NCBI GenBank assembly: GCA_017608235.1
Contig: JAFCGI010000006.1
Location: forward strand, 1-45,287
Reading direction: 5' to 3'
Source: Candidatus Pacearchaeota archaeon
GTDB lineage: Archaea > Nanobdellota > Nanobdellia > UBA10117 > JAFCGI01
Length of the DNA stretch: 45,287 nucleotides
This document shows, piece by piece, positions 1 to 7,574 of this stretch. Under the pieces are notes generated by a model. The model was not told where the DNA came from. It made no database searches and worked only from the letters and a program-made list of their open reading frames with translations. A program made the translations under genes and the position numbers. Positions within the stretch are counted from its first letter, which is position 1. Each line of letters starts with the position of its first letter.

Positions 1-53
1 AAGCATCTGTATTTGTATCTTTTAAATCACCATCAACATAAATTCTTAATCTT
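1..53. repeat. Terminal overlap: first copy of a 53-bp sequence repeated at 45235-45287
   Basis: Bases 1-53 are identical to 45235-45287. Joining the ends at this overlap keeps a long minus-strand reading frame open and in phase (the distance from its ATG to the codons past the junction is a multiple of three). The simplest reading is an assembly overlap of a circular molecule of 45,234 bp, not a biological repeat. Confidence 0.93.
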
Positions 54-3000
54 TGATTGCTCTGGCTTAAAGTTGCAACAACAAAATACCAAGTTCCTGT
101 TGAAGGTGTTGTTGACCAAGTTACTGATTGTATTCCTCCACCATCTGTATTGGCTGCTGCTGAAAATGAAGTATCATCCATTTTCACTCTAAAAGGAAAA
201 CCATTTGCTACAATATCCATTGAGGTAGCATCTACACTTTCAGCTTTCACCCAAGCACCCCACGTTACTTCATTAAGTCCAATTGTTGAAGCTGTCCTAT
301 AAGCATATTCTGAACTACTATCTTCAAAATCAAGAGCAGAACCATGTTTGCCGTCGGATGTCCAAGTAGGTGTGTTTACGGTTGTTAAATCATAAGAGTT
401 TCCACCTTCATCATCTAAGTTAGTTCCAGTTCCTTCTTCCAGATGCCATATTCCTTTTATTTTCCCAGTCGTTAAAGTTCCAGTCTCGCCATTAGCACAG
501 GTTGTTCCTTGATTAAATTTACAAAGCAATATATCATCTGATGTATCATCTCTTCCCCATAAGCTTCCATTAATTGTTGCATTTCCTGAAACTTCTATAT
601 TCTGAAAAAAACCAGTAAGCCATTTAAAAGTATCTGAACCTAGATTAAAAAAAGAATCAATCCTTGGCAAAATATTTCCAGATAAAATTGAAGTTAAATT
701 TACATTTGTGTCATTGGCAATTCCTGTAATATTATTAATATAAGTAATCTGTCCAGCAGTACCAGAAACATTTGTGTATTCAATTAAGATAAATGAAGAT
801 TTATCTAAAACATTTATTGGGATACCCCCTTTTTTGTGAGCTGTTACTCTGATTATATCTCCTTCACTTAAAGTTTCAAAAGTTTCAAAACTTGTATCTG
901 CACCAGAAGTTATATAATCTTCAGAAAGCAATTCTCTTGATCTAGAACCTTCTATATCATTGAATCCTAATCCAGTATCTTTTTGTAAATTAATTTCAAT
1001 AGCATCTCCTTTTCCAGAACCAGTTCCAGTAATATAAAAACTAACTCCAGAAGAGATTTTGTATTTCCCACCAACATTGATAGTAACTTGTCCATTATTA
1101 GTAACTGCACTATGTGTATAAAATGGAGAGGTTGTTTTTTCAGAAGCAAACGGAACTTCCTGCCTTGCAGTTGTTATTGTTAATTCAACATTATTATATG
1201 CTTCAAATACTTCATGGGTATAATTAACTAAATTTCCGTCACTACTTTCCACCCCACGAGCATCTATTGTTTTATTAATCCAAGTTTCATTGATTTGTAT
1301 TATTGGATCTAAATCTGTACCTGTTATAATAATACTTGAATCACCCCTAGTTATAGTTGAAATAATTGTTTTTGCGATAGTTAATGCTCCAGCAACAATC
1401 GAGAAATCAGTGGTATTTGTACTTAAAGTTAGTTTACTAGTATCAAAATCTAAACCAGTATTTGCTTTTAAATCAACTGCTATTGTCCCATCTATATTTA
1501 TTCCATCTCCTCCTTCATAGGTTGTTGGTTTTGAAAGTAGTGACCAATTTAAATCAGTTGTGTTTAAAATAATTTGTCCTGGAGTGTGCATAATCCACAA
1601 AGTATTATTAAAACTATTTCCTAAAATAATTGCAGTATATGCTCCTGCAACAATTTCTGTTTCATTACTATCAAAATCTTCTGCTCTTGTCCAGTTATTA
1701 TTTGTTACAACATATATTCCATTCCATCTTGGTTCTGTCTGATTTTTTACTAAAACTCTATCTCCAACAATAACTGTGACTCCATCAATATCTTGTGTCT
1801 GGTTTAAAGTGATATTAAAAACAGTAGCAACTTGACATGATTCTCTAACTGAAGCTCCAGTTACTAATGGATCAACATAGCCTTTAGTTACAAATTCTTC
1901 ATTTATAGATGGAGTCAAGCTCCCACTTTTTTGAGGAAATTCACTAAATGTTTTTACTCCGTCAATTGTTTCATCAGTTGAAGTGTGAACAACTGTGTTA
2001 TTTAAATCTGTTATGTTTTGGCTTATTGCATTATTTATATTTATATTAAGTATTGAATAATTTTGTTCTGCTGAAGAAGTCAATGAAGAAAAGTTACCAT
2101 TTATTGCATCCCTAATAATTGTATTTAACCAATAATTTGTCAAGCTTGTTGTAGAGTCTTGAACCCATTTCCAGTATGTAGAACCAAGTGCTGTAAGTGC
2201 TGTTGTATTTACCACTCCATTAATTCCAGTAATAGTTAATCTATCAAAAGTTACATTTTGGGTGGTATTTAAATCTTGGTCAAAAGGGTTTCCTCCTGCT
2301 GCACCAGCAGGCCATGCAGTTCTACAATCATCTTTAATACAAATTTCTAGCGAATTGAGTTGTGATATATTATGTATATCCCCATTATCCATCCAAATAT
2401 CCCCTCCTTGTAAATAAAAATCAGTTACATTTAATTCTTCAAAGACGACATTTGCAGAACTATTAAGTGAATTATTTAAGTTATTTAAAGAACTATTTAA
2501 CGCAGTTAAAAAATCTTCATAACTTATATTAAATGTTGCAGTCCATCTGGCATCCCATTCATCGAATGTCAATTGGGAATAGTTAAGACTAACATTGGTT
2601 TTATAATCATCATATGTTTTGTTAAATGTGGAAGTCCACGAAGCATTATTTTCAGATATGTTTCCTGCAATTGAATTGTTTAAGTTAATATTTATTTCTG
2701 TATAATTAGATTTTGCTTGGCTAGTTAAAGAAGAAGTATTTCCAAAAATAGCAGAATTAACTGTTACACTCAACCAAAAGAAAACATCTAAATTTCTCCA
2801 GTCTAGAATTGTTGTTCCATTTAGTTCAATGCTATTGGTTACATTAACATTAACTTGGGTAATATTTTGTATAGATGTATTTCCAATTACAGTTAAATTT
2901 CCTTTAATTAAAGTATTCCCACTTATTGTTAAATTACCAAAAGTAATTGAATCTGTTGTATTTAGATTTTGATCTATTATACCTTGTTTACCACTCTGTA

Positions 3001-4807
3001 GTCTGGAGAGATTTTCGTCTGTTAAAGTTTTGTTTGCTTCTATTGTTCCAACTATTAATGAATAGTTACCTTCATCTGCACCAAAAGTATCTGATTCTAT
3101 TTCACTTCTATTTTGTAATATAGAAGTATTAATCCATGCCTCGCTTTCTGTGCGATTTTCAACAATTGAATTATGTAAATCTGAATAGTTAGCTTCTGCT
3201 GATGAGGTTAATAAAGAAAAGTTCCCATTAATCATACTCACAATTTCTGTGCTTAAATAATAAAGCACCGAATTATTCCATAATCCATAAAAAGTATTTG
3301 CAGTTATATTCCAAACTCCAGCATTCCAATTTCCAGTTAAACTTCTTGTGCCATCTGTTGTTAAAAAAATAGATAAGTCTGGAGAAGCTCCAGCTCCACC
3401 ACCATTAGACCTAATATCAACCCATGCTCCATCACTCCATTCATCACTATCTCTTTTTGCACAAAAAATATGATGGATAACAGCAACTCCATCTTCTTGT
3501 GAAGGAATAATTTGAGATTGTGGATTACTTTCTAGATCAACGCAGTCCCCTAAATTAAGATATGTTTCAGTATCTAATGGAGCTAATTGATGTATTTTTG
3601 TATTAGCCCCCCATCCAATAGAATAAACAATATATCTTCTAACTTTATTATCTGAACAGTCTATTAAATCTGTTCCATCATCACACGATGTTAAATTAAG
3701 AGCAGTATTATTTGAATGAGTCCAATCACCTCCAATGTGATGAACTAAATGAATTCCCTGATAAGTGCTTGTTCTTTTTTGTGATGTAACAATTGTTTTA
3801 ATATAATCATAGTGGCCTAATGTCTGATTTATTTCTGGAAATGTATTTTCTTCTACATCTATACCATCACAGACAGCTAAATGTCCGCCTCCTCCACAAT
3901 TTACATTACTCCATGTTGATTTTTTTGAGTCTAATCCTAAAACAGAACCACCTTTTATTAATTCAATTATTCCTTCGGCTGTAAATACATCAAATATCCT
4001 CACAAAATTAGGTGGATTTAGGTCTTGTTCAAAATAAGTTGTCCATGTGACATTTGCAATATCACAAGTTGAGTTAACATAATAAACTTGATGAGATTCA
4101 TCTGGAACTGTTATAGTATCTTCGGTGATAGTACAATGAATTGATTCTCCATAATTCCATATTCTTATTTCCATATCTGGGTACTTAACATCCAACCCCC
4201 CCTCATTTGAAGCGTTAATACATCCACAGTGAATTTTATTTTTAGAAGCATTAATTATCCCACTTCCAATACTTCCATCAATAGGTTGTCCTTCAAAATA
4301 ACCTCTTGTTGTGATATTTTCTCCAGTTATATTCCCTGAAACATTTAAAGCACCATTAATTGTTTGTGTTCCATTAAAAGATTGTGATTGGTTTGTGAAT
4401 GCGACATTAGTTAAGTTCATGGAACTACTAGAACCTATTGGTGCATAAAGTTCATCTCCTAATGTTTGATTCCATGTTTCATTATCATATAAGTTAGTTG
4501 TGCCTTCAGTTAAATCATCTGTTGTCATTTCTGACCAGTTCTTATCCCAAGAATCTTGATAATCAGAAAAAGAAAAGTCTCCAGTACCTCCAATAACAGA
4601 AGCTATCTTGGCAGTCCATTGTTGTAAGGTAGAGTTCCAAGTTAGAACGTCATTATCACTAGCTCCAAGAACACTAGTGCTATTTACATCATCTAATTCA
4701 GAGAGATTTCCAACGCCAACTTCAAAGGTTGTTCCCCCACTCCAAGAGATTGCAGAAACACTAGAAATTAAAAACACAATTATTAATAAATATATTACCC
4801 TTCCCAT
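1..4807 (-). CDS. Giant secreted fibre/adhesin, N-terminal part (continues at 44465-45287); phage tail-fibre modules plus LamG
   Basis: Starts at ATG 4807, runs through base 1 and continues at 45234 down to a stop at 44465: 1,858 aa in all, of which about 1,602 are here. Residues 1-19 form a signal peptide (hydrophobic core, SVSA then Ile-Ser-Trp). Near residue 95 it has the tail-fibre phrase TDDLTEGTTNLY. A long Asn/Ser/Thr-rich region with helical stretches follows, rich in N-glycosylation sequons. At about 965-1130 lies the bacteriophage tail-fibre module marked by TKGYVD, then TLNQTQDIDGV, GDRVLVKNQTEP and NGIYVV. At about 1215-1340 is a C1q/TNF-like jelly-roll ending FILIEY, and at about 1380 a LGSDTFKWLTGFF fibre motif. 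The first LamG-like domain starts near 1450 and crosses the junction. The gene has its own leaderless promoter. Its likely role is host recognition or a virion spike; this is inferred from domains. Confidence 0.93.
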   Translation of the reverse strand, partial: MGRVIYLLIIVFLISSVSAISWSGGTTFEVGVGNLSELDDVNSTSVLGASDNDVLTWNSTLQQWTAKIASVIGGTGDFSFSDYQDSWDKNWSEMTTDDLTEGTTNLYDNETWNQTLGDELYAPIGSSSSMNLTNVAFTNQSQSFNGTQTINGALNVSGNITGENITTRGYFEGQPIDGSIGSGIINASKNKIHCGCINASNEGGLDVKYPDMEIRIWNYGESIHCTITEDTITVPDESHQVYYVNSTCDIANVTWTTYFEQDLNPPNFVRIFDVFTAEGIIELIKGGSVLGLDSKKSTWSNVNCGGGGHLAVCDGIDVEENTFPEINQTLGHYDYIKTIVTSQKRTSTYQGIHLVHHIGGDWTHSNNTALNLTSCDDGTDLIDCSDNKVRRYIVYSIGWGANTKIHQLAPLDTETYLNLGDCVDLESNPQSQIIPSQEDGVAVIHHIFCAKRDSDEWSDGAWVDIRSNGGGAGASPDLSIFLTTDGTRSLTGNWNAGVWNITANTFYGLWNNSVLYYLSTEIVSMINGNFSLLTSSAEANYSDLHNSIVENRTESEAWINTSILQNRSEIESDTFGADEGNYSLIVGTIEANKTLTDENLSRLQSGKQGIIDQNLNTTDSITFGNLTISGNTLIKGNLTVIGNTSIQNITQVNVNVTNSIELNGTTILDWRNLDVFFWLSVTVNSAIFGNTSSLTSQAKSNYTEININLNNSIAGNISENNASWTSTFNKTYDDYKTNVSLNYSQLTFDEWDARWTATFNISYEDFLTALNSSLNNLNNSLNSSANVVFEELNVTDFYLQGGDIWMDNGDIHNISQLNSLEICIKDDCRTAWPAGAAGGNPFDQDLNTTQNVTFDRLTITGINGVVNTTALTALGSTYWKWVQDSTTSLTNYWLNTIIRDAINGNFSSLTSSAEQNYSILNININNAISQNITDLNNTVVHTSTDETIDGVKTFSEFPQKSGSLTPSINEEFVTKGYVDPLVTGASVRESCQVATVFNITLNQTQDIDGVTVIVGDRVLVKNQTEPRWNGIYVVTNNNWTRAEDFDSNETEIVAGAYTAIILGNSFNNTLWIMHTPGQIILNTTDLNWSLLSKPTTYEGGDGINIDGTIAVDLKANTGLDFDTSKLTLSTNTTDFSIVAGALTIAKTIISTITRGDSSIIITGTDLDPIIQINETWINKTIDARGVESSDGNLVNYTHEVFEAYNNVELTITTARQEVPFASEKTTSPFYTHSAVTNNGQVTINVGGKYKISSGVSFYITGTGSGKGDAIEINLQKDTGLGFNDIEGSRSRELLSEDYITSGADTSFETFETLSEGDIIRVTAHKKGGIPINVLDKSSFILIEYTNVSGTAGQITYINNITGIANDTNVNLTSILSGNILPRIDSFFNLGSDTFKWLTGFFQNIEVSGNATINGSLWGRDDTSDDILLCKFNQGTTCANGETGTLTTGKIKGIWHLEEGTGTNLDDEGGNSYDLTTVNTPTWTSDGKHGSALDFEDSSSEYAYRTASTIGLNEVTWGAWVKAESVDATSMDIVANGFPFRVKMDDTSFSAAANTDGGGIQSVTWSTTPSTGTWYFVVATLSQSNQRLRIYVDGDLKDTNTDA

Positions 4808-4830
4808 GGTAAAAGTGTAGAAAACTTAAA

Positions 4831-4844
4831 TTAAATACATTACC
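4831..4844 (-). promoter_or_regulatory. Late-type leaderless promoter of the fibre gene
   Basis: On the minus strand this reads GGTAATGTATTTAA, 23 nt before the fibre ATG at 4807. The same 14-mer at nearly the same distance precedes the genes starting at 12427, 14224, 18842 and 19346. The spacing fits an archaeal TATA/BRE element with transcription starting at or near the ATG. Confidence 0.75.
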
Positions 4845-4850
4845 ATTAAG

Positions 4851-5312
4851 TTAGAAGTCAAGAGGTTCAAAAAGTCTTGGAGCTTTTGGTTCTTTTTTCT
4901 TTGTTTTCTTTGTTATGCTTCTTATTTTAATTTTTTTAAATAACTTTTTTTTACCTTTACTTTTTACAGGAACAAGTTTGGTAAGAGATTTAGTTGGAGT
5001 TTTGGCTTTTGTTTTCTTCTCTCTTGCTTTAGCAATTGCCTCGTCTCTTAGCTGTTGTTCTCTAATTAATCTAGCTTGTTTTTGTATTACTGGTGCTGCC
5101 TTCTGACCAGCTTTTAAAAGTCCTTTCCCAAATTTCTTAGATAATCTTTTTGCTTTTGCTCCAACTCCAATAATTTTTCTATTTCTTAATGCGAAGAGTT
5201 CTCTACTAAGTCTTTGCCTTTCTGCAATAGATTCTATAATTTTAGTTTCTTTAGCAAGTCTCTTTTTTTGCAATGCTATTTCTTTCCTTATTTGAGCAAT
5301 TGTTTTTGCCAT
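4851..5312 (-). CDS. Highly basic protein, possible virion DNA-binding protein
   Basis: 153 aa, very rich in Lys/Arg. The first 60 residues look helical or coiled (heptad-like AQIRKEIALQKKRLAKE). Residues 60-90 contain AKRLSKKFGKGLLKAGQKA, and the C-terminal half is a run of Lys-rich basic segments ending in LFEPLDF. No membrane segment or enzyme motif is visible. It is the last gene of the operon that contains the coat-like proteins and lies just upstream of the fibre promoter. A role in condensing or anchoring DNA in the particle is plausible by composition only. It resembles the basic protein at 18888-19346 in style, not clearly in sequence. Confidence 0.8.
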   Translation of the reverse strand: MAKTIAQIRKEIALQKKRLAKETKIIESIAERQRLSRELFALRNRKIIGVGAKAKRLSKKFGKGLLKAGQKAAPVIQKQARLIREQQLRDEAIAKAREKKTKAKTPTKSLTKLVPVKSKGKKKLFKKIKIRSITKKTKKKEPKAPRLFEPLDF

Positions 5313-5313
5313 T

Positions 5314-5451
5314 TTATTTCTTTTTACTTCTAGTTACAGATATTCCATATCCACCTTGTTTCTTAAAAACAGTTGAGTTAAAGCCCATTTTTCTAAATCT
5401 AGATGCCATCTTCTTAGCATTTGTTTTTGTATTGCTGTTATGAATTGCGAT
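5314..5451 (-). CDS. Small basic protein with unclear, possibly non-ATG start
   Basis: The frame from ATG 5409 gives only 31 aa (begins MASRFRKMGF, ends SVTRSKKK). Upstream in the same frame the sequence stays protein-like (IAIHNSNTKTNAKK) back to an AAAGGAGG ribosome site that lies just after an in-frame stop. No ATG, GTG or TTG lies between, so initiation at an ATC (5451) or ATT codon would be needed. The whole frame looks coding in composition and matches the small basic style of its neighbours. Function unknown. Confidence 0.5.
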   Translation of the reverse strand: MAIHNSNTKTNAKKMASRFRKMGFNSTVFKKQGGYGISVTRSKKK

Positions 5452-5524
5452 TTTATTTCTTTCCTCCTTTCAATTCTCTATTTTGTCTATAAATAGGTCT
5501 TTGTTTTTTTTCTTTCTTGCGATT

Positions 5525-5671
5525 TTAAATTCTCCTTTTAACCTTTTTAATACCTTTGAAAGGTTTTGTTGGGTTTCTTTGTTTAACATCTAGGAATTTA
5601 ACTCCTTTTTTTGTAAACTTAAATTTCACCCATGCTTTTGTTTTTTTATTAAATGTTTGAAGTATTGGCAT
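5525..5671 (-). CDS. Small basic hypothetical protein (48 aa)
   Basis: Begins MPILQTFNKKTKAWVKFKF. Its ATG overlaps the stop of the gene above (TAATG), and a GGAGGTGAG ribosome site lies inside that upstream gene. Contains the segments GVKFLDVKQRNP and PFKGIKKVK. About one third Lys/Arg; no transmembrane segment. It sits between the coat-like genes and the large basic protein and is probably co-translated with them. Function not recognised. Confidence 0.75.
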   Translation of the reverse strand: MPILQTFNKKTKAWVKFKFTKKGVKFLDVKQRNPTKPFKGIKKVKRRI

Positions 5672-5799
5672 TATTTCTCACCTCCTTTTATTAATTTTTT
5701 ATATTGTTTATTAAGTTTACGTATCTCTTCTATTGTCATATTCTCGAATGCCTTTAGAGGTATCCCTTTTGGTACTTTGAATTTTCTTTTTTTTACCAT
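5671..5799 (-). CDS. Small basic hypothetical protein (42 aa)
   Basis: Begins MVKKRKFKVPKGIPLKAF and ends KKLIKGGEK. The middle (MTIEEIRKLNKQYKKLI) is probably one amphipathic helix. It is translationally coupled to the next gene through a shared TAATG. It follows the larger coat-like gene by about 50 nt. It could be a small DNA-binding or scaffold-like protein, but nothing in the sequence decides this. Confidence 0.7.
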   Translation of the reverse strand: MVKKRKFKVPKGIPLKAFENMTIEEIRKLNKQYKKLIKGGEK

Positions 5800-5848
5800 C
5801 TTTATATTCCTTTACTTACTATAAAAAAATAAAAAAATGGTAGAAGGA

Positions 5849-6373
5849 TTAAACTTCTTTCCTTCCACCGAATGCAAATGCGGTAACTAAAATCCCTATA
5901 ACTAATCCTAGGAAGATTATTGTTCCTACAAGTCCTACTAGTGATGTATAGTTATCAAATTCTGATGTAAATTCATCACTTGCCGTACAAGCTTCTGAAC
6001 CCCAAGTTGATGTAGTTTCTACATGCCAATTAGAGTTAGGAAATTCACTTGTTAGGTTAGTAAACACTCCAGCAGTAGTTAAAGTATAATTTGCTGAATT
6101 AATTACATCTCTAGAATCATTTACTACGTCTGTACTAATAACAAAATCACTAGAACCACATAAACTAGTATTATCTAATAATACACTATCTCCTCCCGCA
6201 GTAAATTCTGCTTGAGTTATTGTATCATTTCCAGTAGTAGTAGCAGATGCAGCAAAACTATCACCAAGATTTACAAATATAACTATTGCAATAATCACTA
6301 AAACAGCTACAAGAACTAGTGTTAATACTGCTCCAAATGCTTGATTTAGTTGTATTCCTTTCTTTCTTTCCAT
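5849..6373 (-). CDS. Coat-like protein 2: two hydrophobic helices with a Cys-containing insert
   Basis: 174 aa from ATG 6373, chosen because AAGGAGGT lies just upstream; a longer frame to 6409 lacks support. Residues 13-36 and 144-168 are hydrophobic helices. Between them lies a polar domain of about 105 residues with Cys72 and Cys129 and several sequons. The N-terminus (KKGIQLNQAFGAVLTLV) and the C-terminal helix (GLVGTIIFLGLVIG, ending FAFGGR) are almost the same as in the 94-aa neighbour; 50 bases (6288-6337 and 6678-6727) are identical. The two-helix layout fits major capsid proteins of spindle-shaped archaeal viruses. The KKG-IQ start also resembles an archaeal prepilin cleavage site. 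Probable capsid protein variant displaying an extra surface domain. Confidence 0.85.
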   Translation of the reverse strand: MERKKGIQLNQAFGAVLTLVLVAVLVIIAIVIFVNLGDSFAASATTTGNDTITQAEFTAGGDSVLLDNTSLCGSSDFVISTDVVNDSRDVINSANYTLTTAGVFTNLTSEFPNSNWHVETTSTWGSEACTASDEFTSEFDNYTSLVGLVGTIIFLGLVIGILVTAFAFGGRKEV

Positions 6374-6414
6374 AATTTTTAACCTCCTTACACCTATATT
6401 TTTATTCAAATATA

Positions 6415-6464
6415 ATAAAAAATAATAAAATACCTAATGCCCCTTTGAGTTAGAAAGGAGGGGC
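6415..6464 (-). terminator. Hairpin with U-rich tail between the two coat-like genes
   Basis: GCCCCT at 6439-6444 pairs with AGGGGC at 6459-6464 (6 bp, 14-nt loop). On the minus strand the hairpin is followed by a T-rich stretch (about 6415-6432). It lies after the stop of the 94-aa gene and before the 174-aa gene, so it could act as a partial terminator or an mRNA stabiliser that makes the first coat protein more abundant. Confidence 0.5.
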
Positions 6465-6487
6465 TACCCTTCCAAGTTAGAGTTTAA

Positions 6488-6772
6488 TTAAACTCTTCGA
6501 CCTCCGAATGCAAAAGATGCTACAAGAACACCTATTACTAAGCCTAAGAATATAATTGTACCTACTAAACCAATCAATGATGTATATCCACTAAATTCGT
6601 CAACCATATCATCAGATGCATTTGCCTCCGCACTATCTGTGTCGAAACTAGCACTTAATGTTACAAATAAGAAGATAGCAATAATCACTAAAACAGCTAC
6701 AAGAACTAGTGTTAATACTGCTCCAAAAGCTTGGTTTAATTGTATTCCTTTCTTAGCTAAAACAGATCTCAT
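6488..6772 (-). CDS. Coat-like protein 1: candidate major capsid protein, two hydrophobic helices
   Basis: 94 aa: short basic N-terminus (MRSVLAKKG), helix 1 at about residues 16-39, a short acidic linker (DTDSAEANASDDMVDEF), helix 2 at about 63-87, basic end GGRRV. This size and layout match major capsid proteins of spindle-shaped archaeal viruses (fusellovirus VP1/VP3-like families). The LAKKG-IQLNQ segment also resembles class III (prepilin) signal peptides, so a pilin-like filament is the main alternative. It has a strong ribosome site (GAAAGGGGG) and a leader of roughly 50 nt, unlike the leaderless late genes, and a promoter region with three phased 10-bp repeats. This is consistent with very high expression. 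Confidence 0.87.
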   Translation of the reverse strand: MRSVLAKKGIQLNQAFGAVLTLVLVAVLVIIAIFLFVTLSASFDTDSAEANASDDMVDEFSGYTSLIGLVGTIIFLGLVIGVLVASFAFGGRRV

Positions 6773-6823
6773 TTTCTTAACCCCCTTTCAATCATATCTG
6801 CAAAATGGACAATCTCCATAGAA

Positions 6824-6853
6824 TATATTAAAAAAGATTAATATACATACATT
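6824..6853 (-). promoter_or_regulatory. TATA-type promoter region of the coat-like operon
   Basis: The minus strand carries AATGTATGTATATTAA (6853-6838), similar to the late element, and another TATA-like run (6836-6824). Either would start transcription roughly 25 nt downstream, leaving a leader that contains the AAAGGGGG ribosome site before ATG 6772. Confidence 0.5.
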
Positions 6854-6865
6854 AGTAATTATGTT

Positions 6866-6895
6866 GTTAACATTAGCTAACAAGTGTTAACAAGT
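6866..6895. repeat. Three head-to-tail 10-bp repeats upstream of the coat-like promoter
   Basis: GTTAACATTA, GCTAACAAGT and GTTAACAAGT are adjacent at exactly 10-bp intervals, that is, about one DNA turn each. They lie between the RHH-type gene (6897-7073) and the coat-like promoter, where an activator or repressor could bind in a row on one face of the helix. Confidence 0.6.
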
Positions 6896-6896
6896 A

Positions 6897-7073
6897 TTAT
6901 TTAAATAATATTTCTTTTCCTGCCCTTTTAGCAAGAAGGTTAGAAGCTTCAGTAAAGTTTATATTTATATCATATTCTTCTTTGTATCTTTTTATTATAA
7001 ATTTTATATAATCTATTAAATTATTAGATACTCTTACAAGACTTGTTTTAGATTTTTTCTTTTCTTTTTCCAT
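6897..7073 (-). CDS. Small basic protein, possible ribbon-helix-helix regulator
   Basis: 58 aa, MEKEKKKSKTSLVRVSNNL and onward. A short strand (SLVRVS) is followed by a long basic helix (LIDYIKFIIKRYKEEYD) and a second helix (TEASNLLAKRAGKEI), the order seen in ribbon-helix-helix DNA-binding proteins. It lies directly upstream of the phased 10-bp repeats and the coat-like promoter, so it is the nearest candidate to bind them. The fold call is by pattern only. Confidence 0.7.
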   Translation of the reverse strand: MEKEKKKSKTSLVRVSNNLIDYIKFIIKRYKEEYDININFTEASNLLAKRAGKEILFK

Positions 7074-7074
7074 G

Positions 7075-7404
7075 TTAACTCAACTTCGCAGATGCTAATT
7101 TAATCCAGAAAGCTCCTAGTGAAACTGCAATTACTAGTAAATAGATCCATTTTTGTTCAATGAGTGCTAGAAGTCCTAGCATGATAGAAAGGATAGTTGC
7201 TGTGAAACTTGCATAAACCCAAGCCCTTGAGGCTGGTCGTCCTTCTGCTAATACTCCAATGAATTGGACAACCCATATGGCTAATATCATCAAAGGAAAG
7301 AATAACCCTCCAGTTAAATCGTTTGATACAAACTGGAAAATACTAAGGAGATCTCGTGTTTGTTCGGGAGTTGGTATGGGATAGTATGAACTATTAAAAA
7401 CCAT
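7075..7404 (-). CDS. Membrane protein with three hydrophobic segments
   Basis: 109 aa, MVFNSSYYPIPTPEQTRDL at the N-terminus. Hydrophobic stretches lie at about residues 33-52, 64-82 and 86-104; the C-terminus is AKLS. Its ATG overlaps the stop of the nuclease fragment upstream (TAATG), showing tight coupling. Located in the structural operon between the anchored surface protein and the coat-like proteins, it is probably a minor membrane component of the particle or an assembly factor. No family recognised. Confidence 0.8.
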   Translation of the reverse strand: MVFNSSYYPIPTPEQTRDLLSIFQFVSNDLTGGLFFPLMILAIWVVQFIGVLAEGRPASRAWVYASFTATILSIMLGLLALIEQKWIYLLVIAVSLGAFWIKLASAKLS

Positions 7405-7574
7405 TAGACATTTATCTCCTCTAATTTATTTTTGAAATCATCCACACTCATTTTCTTTATTTCATTTTCCCATATTCTAATGACATTATATCCTTTTTCT
7501 AATAATTCTTTTGTTCTTAAATCATCTCTTTCTCTTTGTTCTTTTTGACGTTTATTTAATTTATATACCATCAT
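7404..7574 (-). pseudogene. Fragment of a Vsr/DUF559-like endonuclease
   Basis: 56 aa from ATG 7574 (or 55 from ATG 7571). The segment KRQKEQRERDDLRTKELLEK followed by GYNVIRIWENEI is the typical C-terminal part of Vsr-like or DUF559-like (restriction-endonuclease fold) enzymes, including phage homing nucleases. The N-terminal part with most of the active site is absent, and the space upstream is filled by another gene. The frame is intact and coupled to both neighbours, so it may still be translated. Probably a remnant of a homing-type nuclease. Confidence 0.6.

Noticed and set aside
1-53. Terminal direct repeat of a linear virus
   Set aside because: The repeat lies inside a LamG coding segment and joining it restores one continuous protein, which fits a circular assembly overlap better.
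57-4820. Several open frames on the plus strand opposite the fibre gene
   Set aside because: They are shadows of one long minus-strand frame that has a signal peptide, promoter and recognisable domains; none has a ribosome site or protein-like pattern.
5849-6772. Type IV pilin system
   Set aside because: The starts resemble prepilins, but there is no PilB/PilC-like assembly ATPase or platform protein, and each protein has a second C-terminal helix, which pilins lack. Kept as an alternative.
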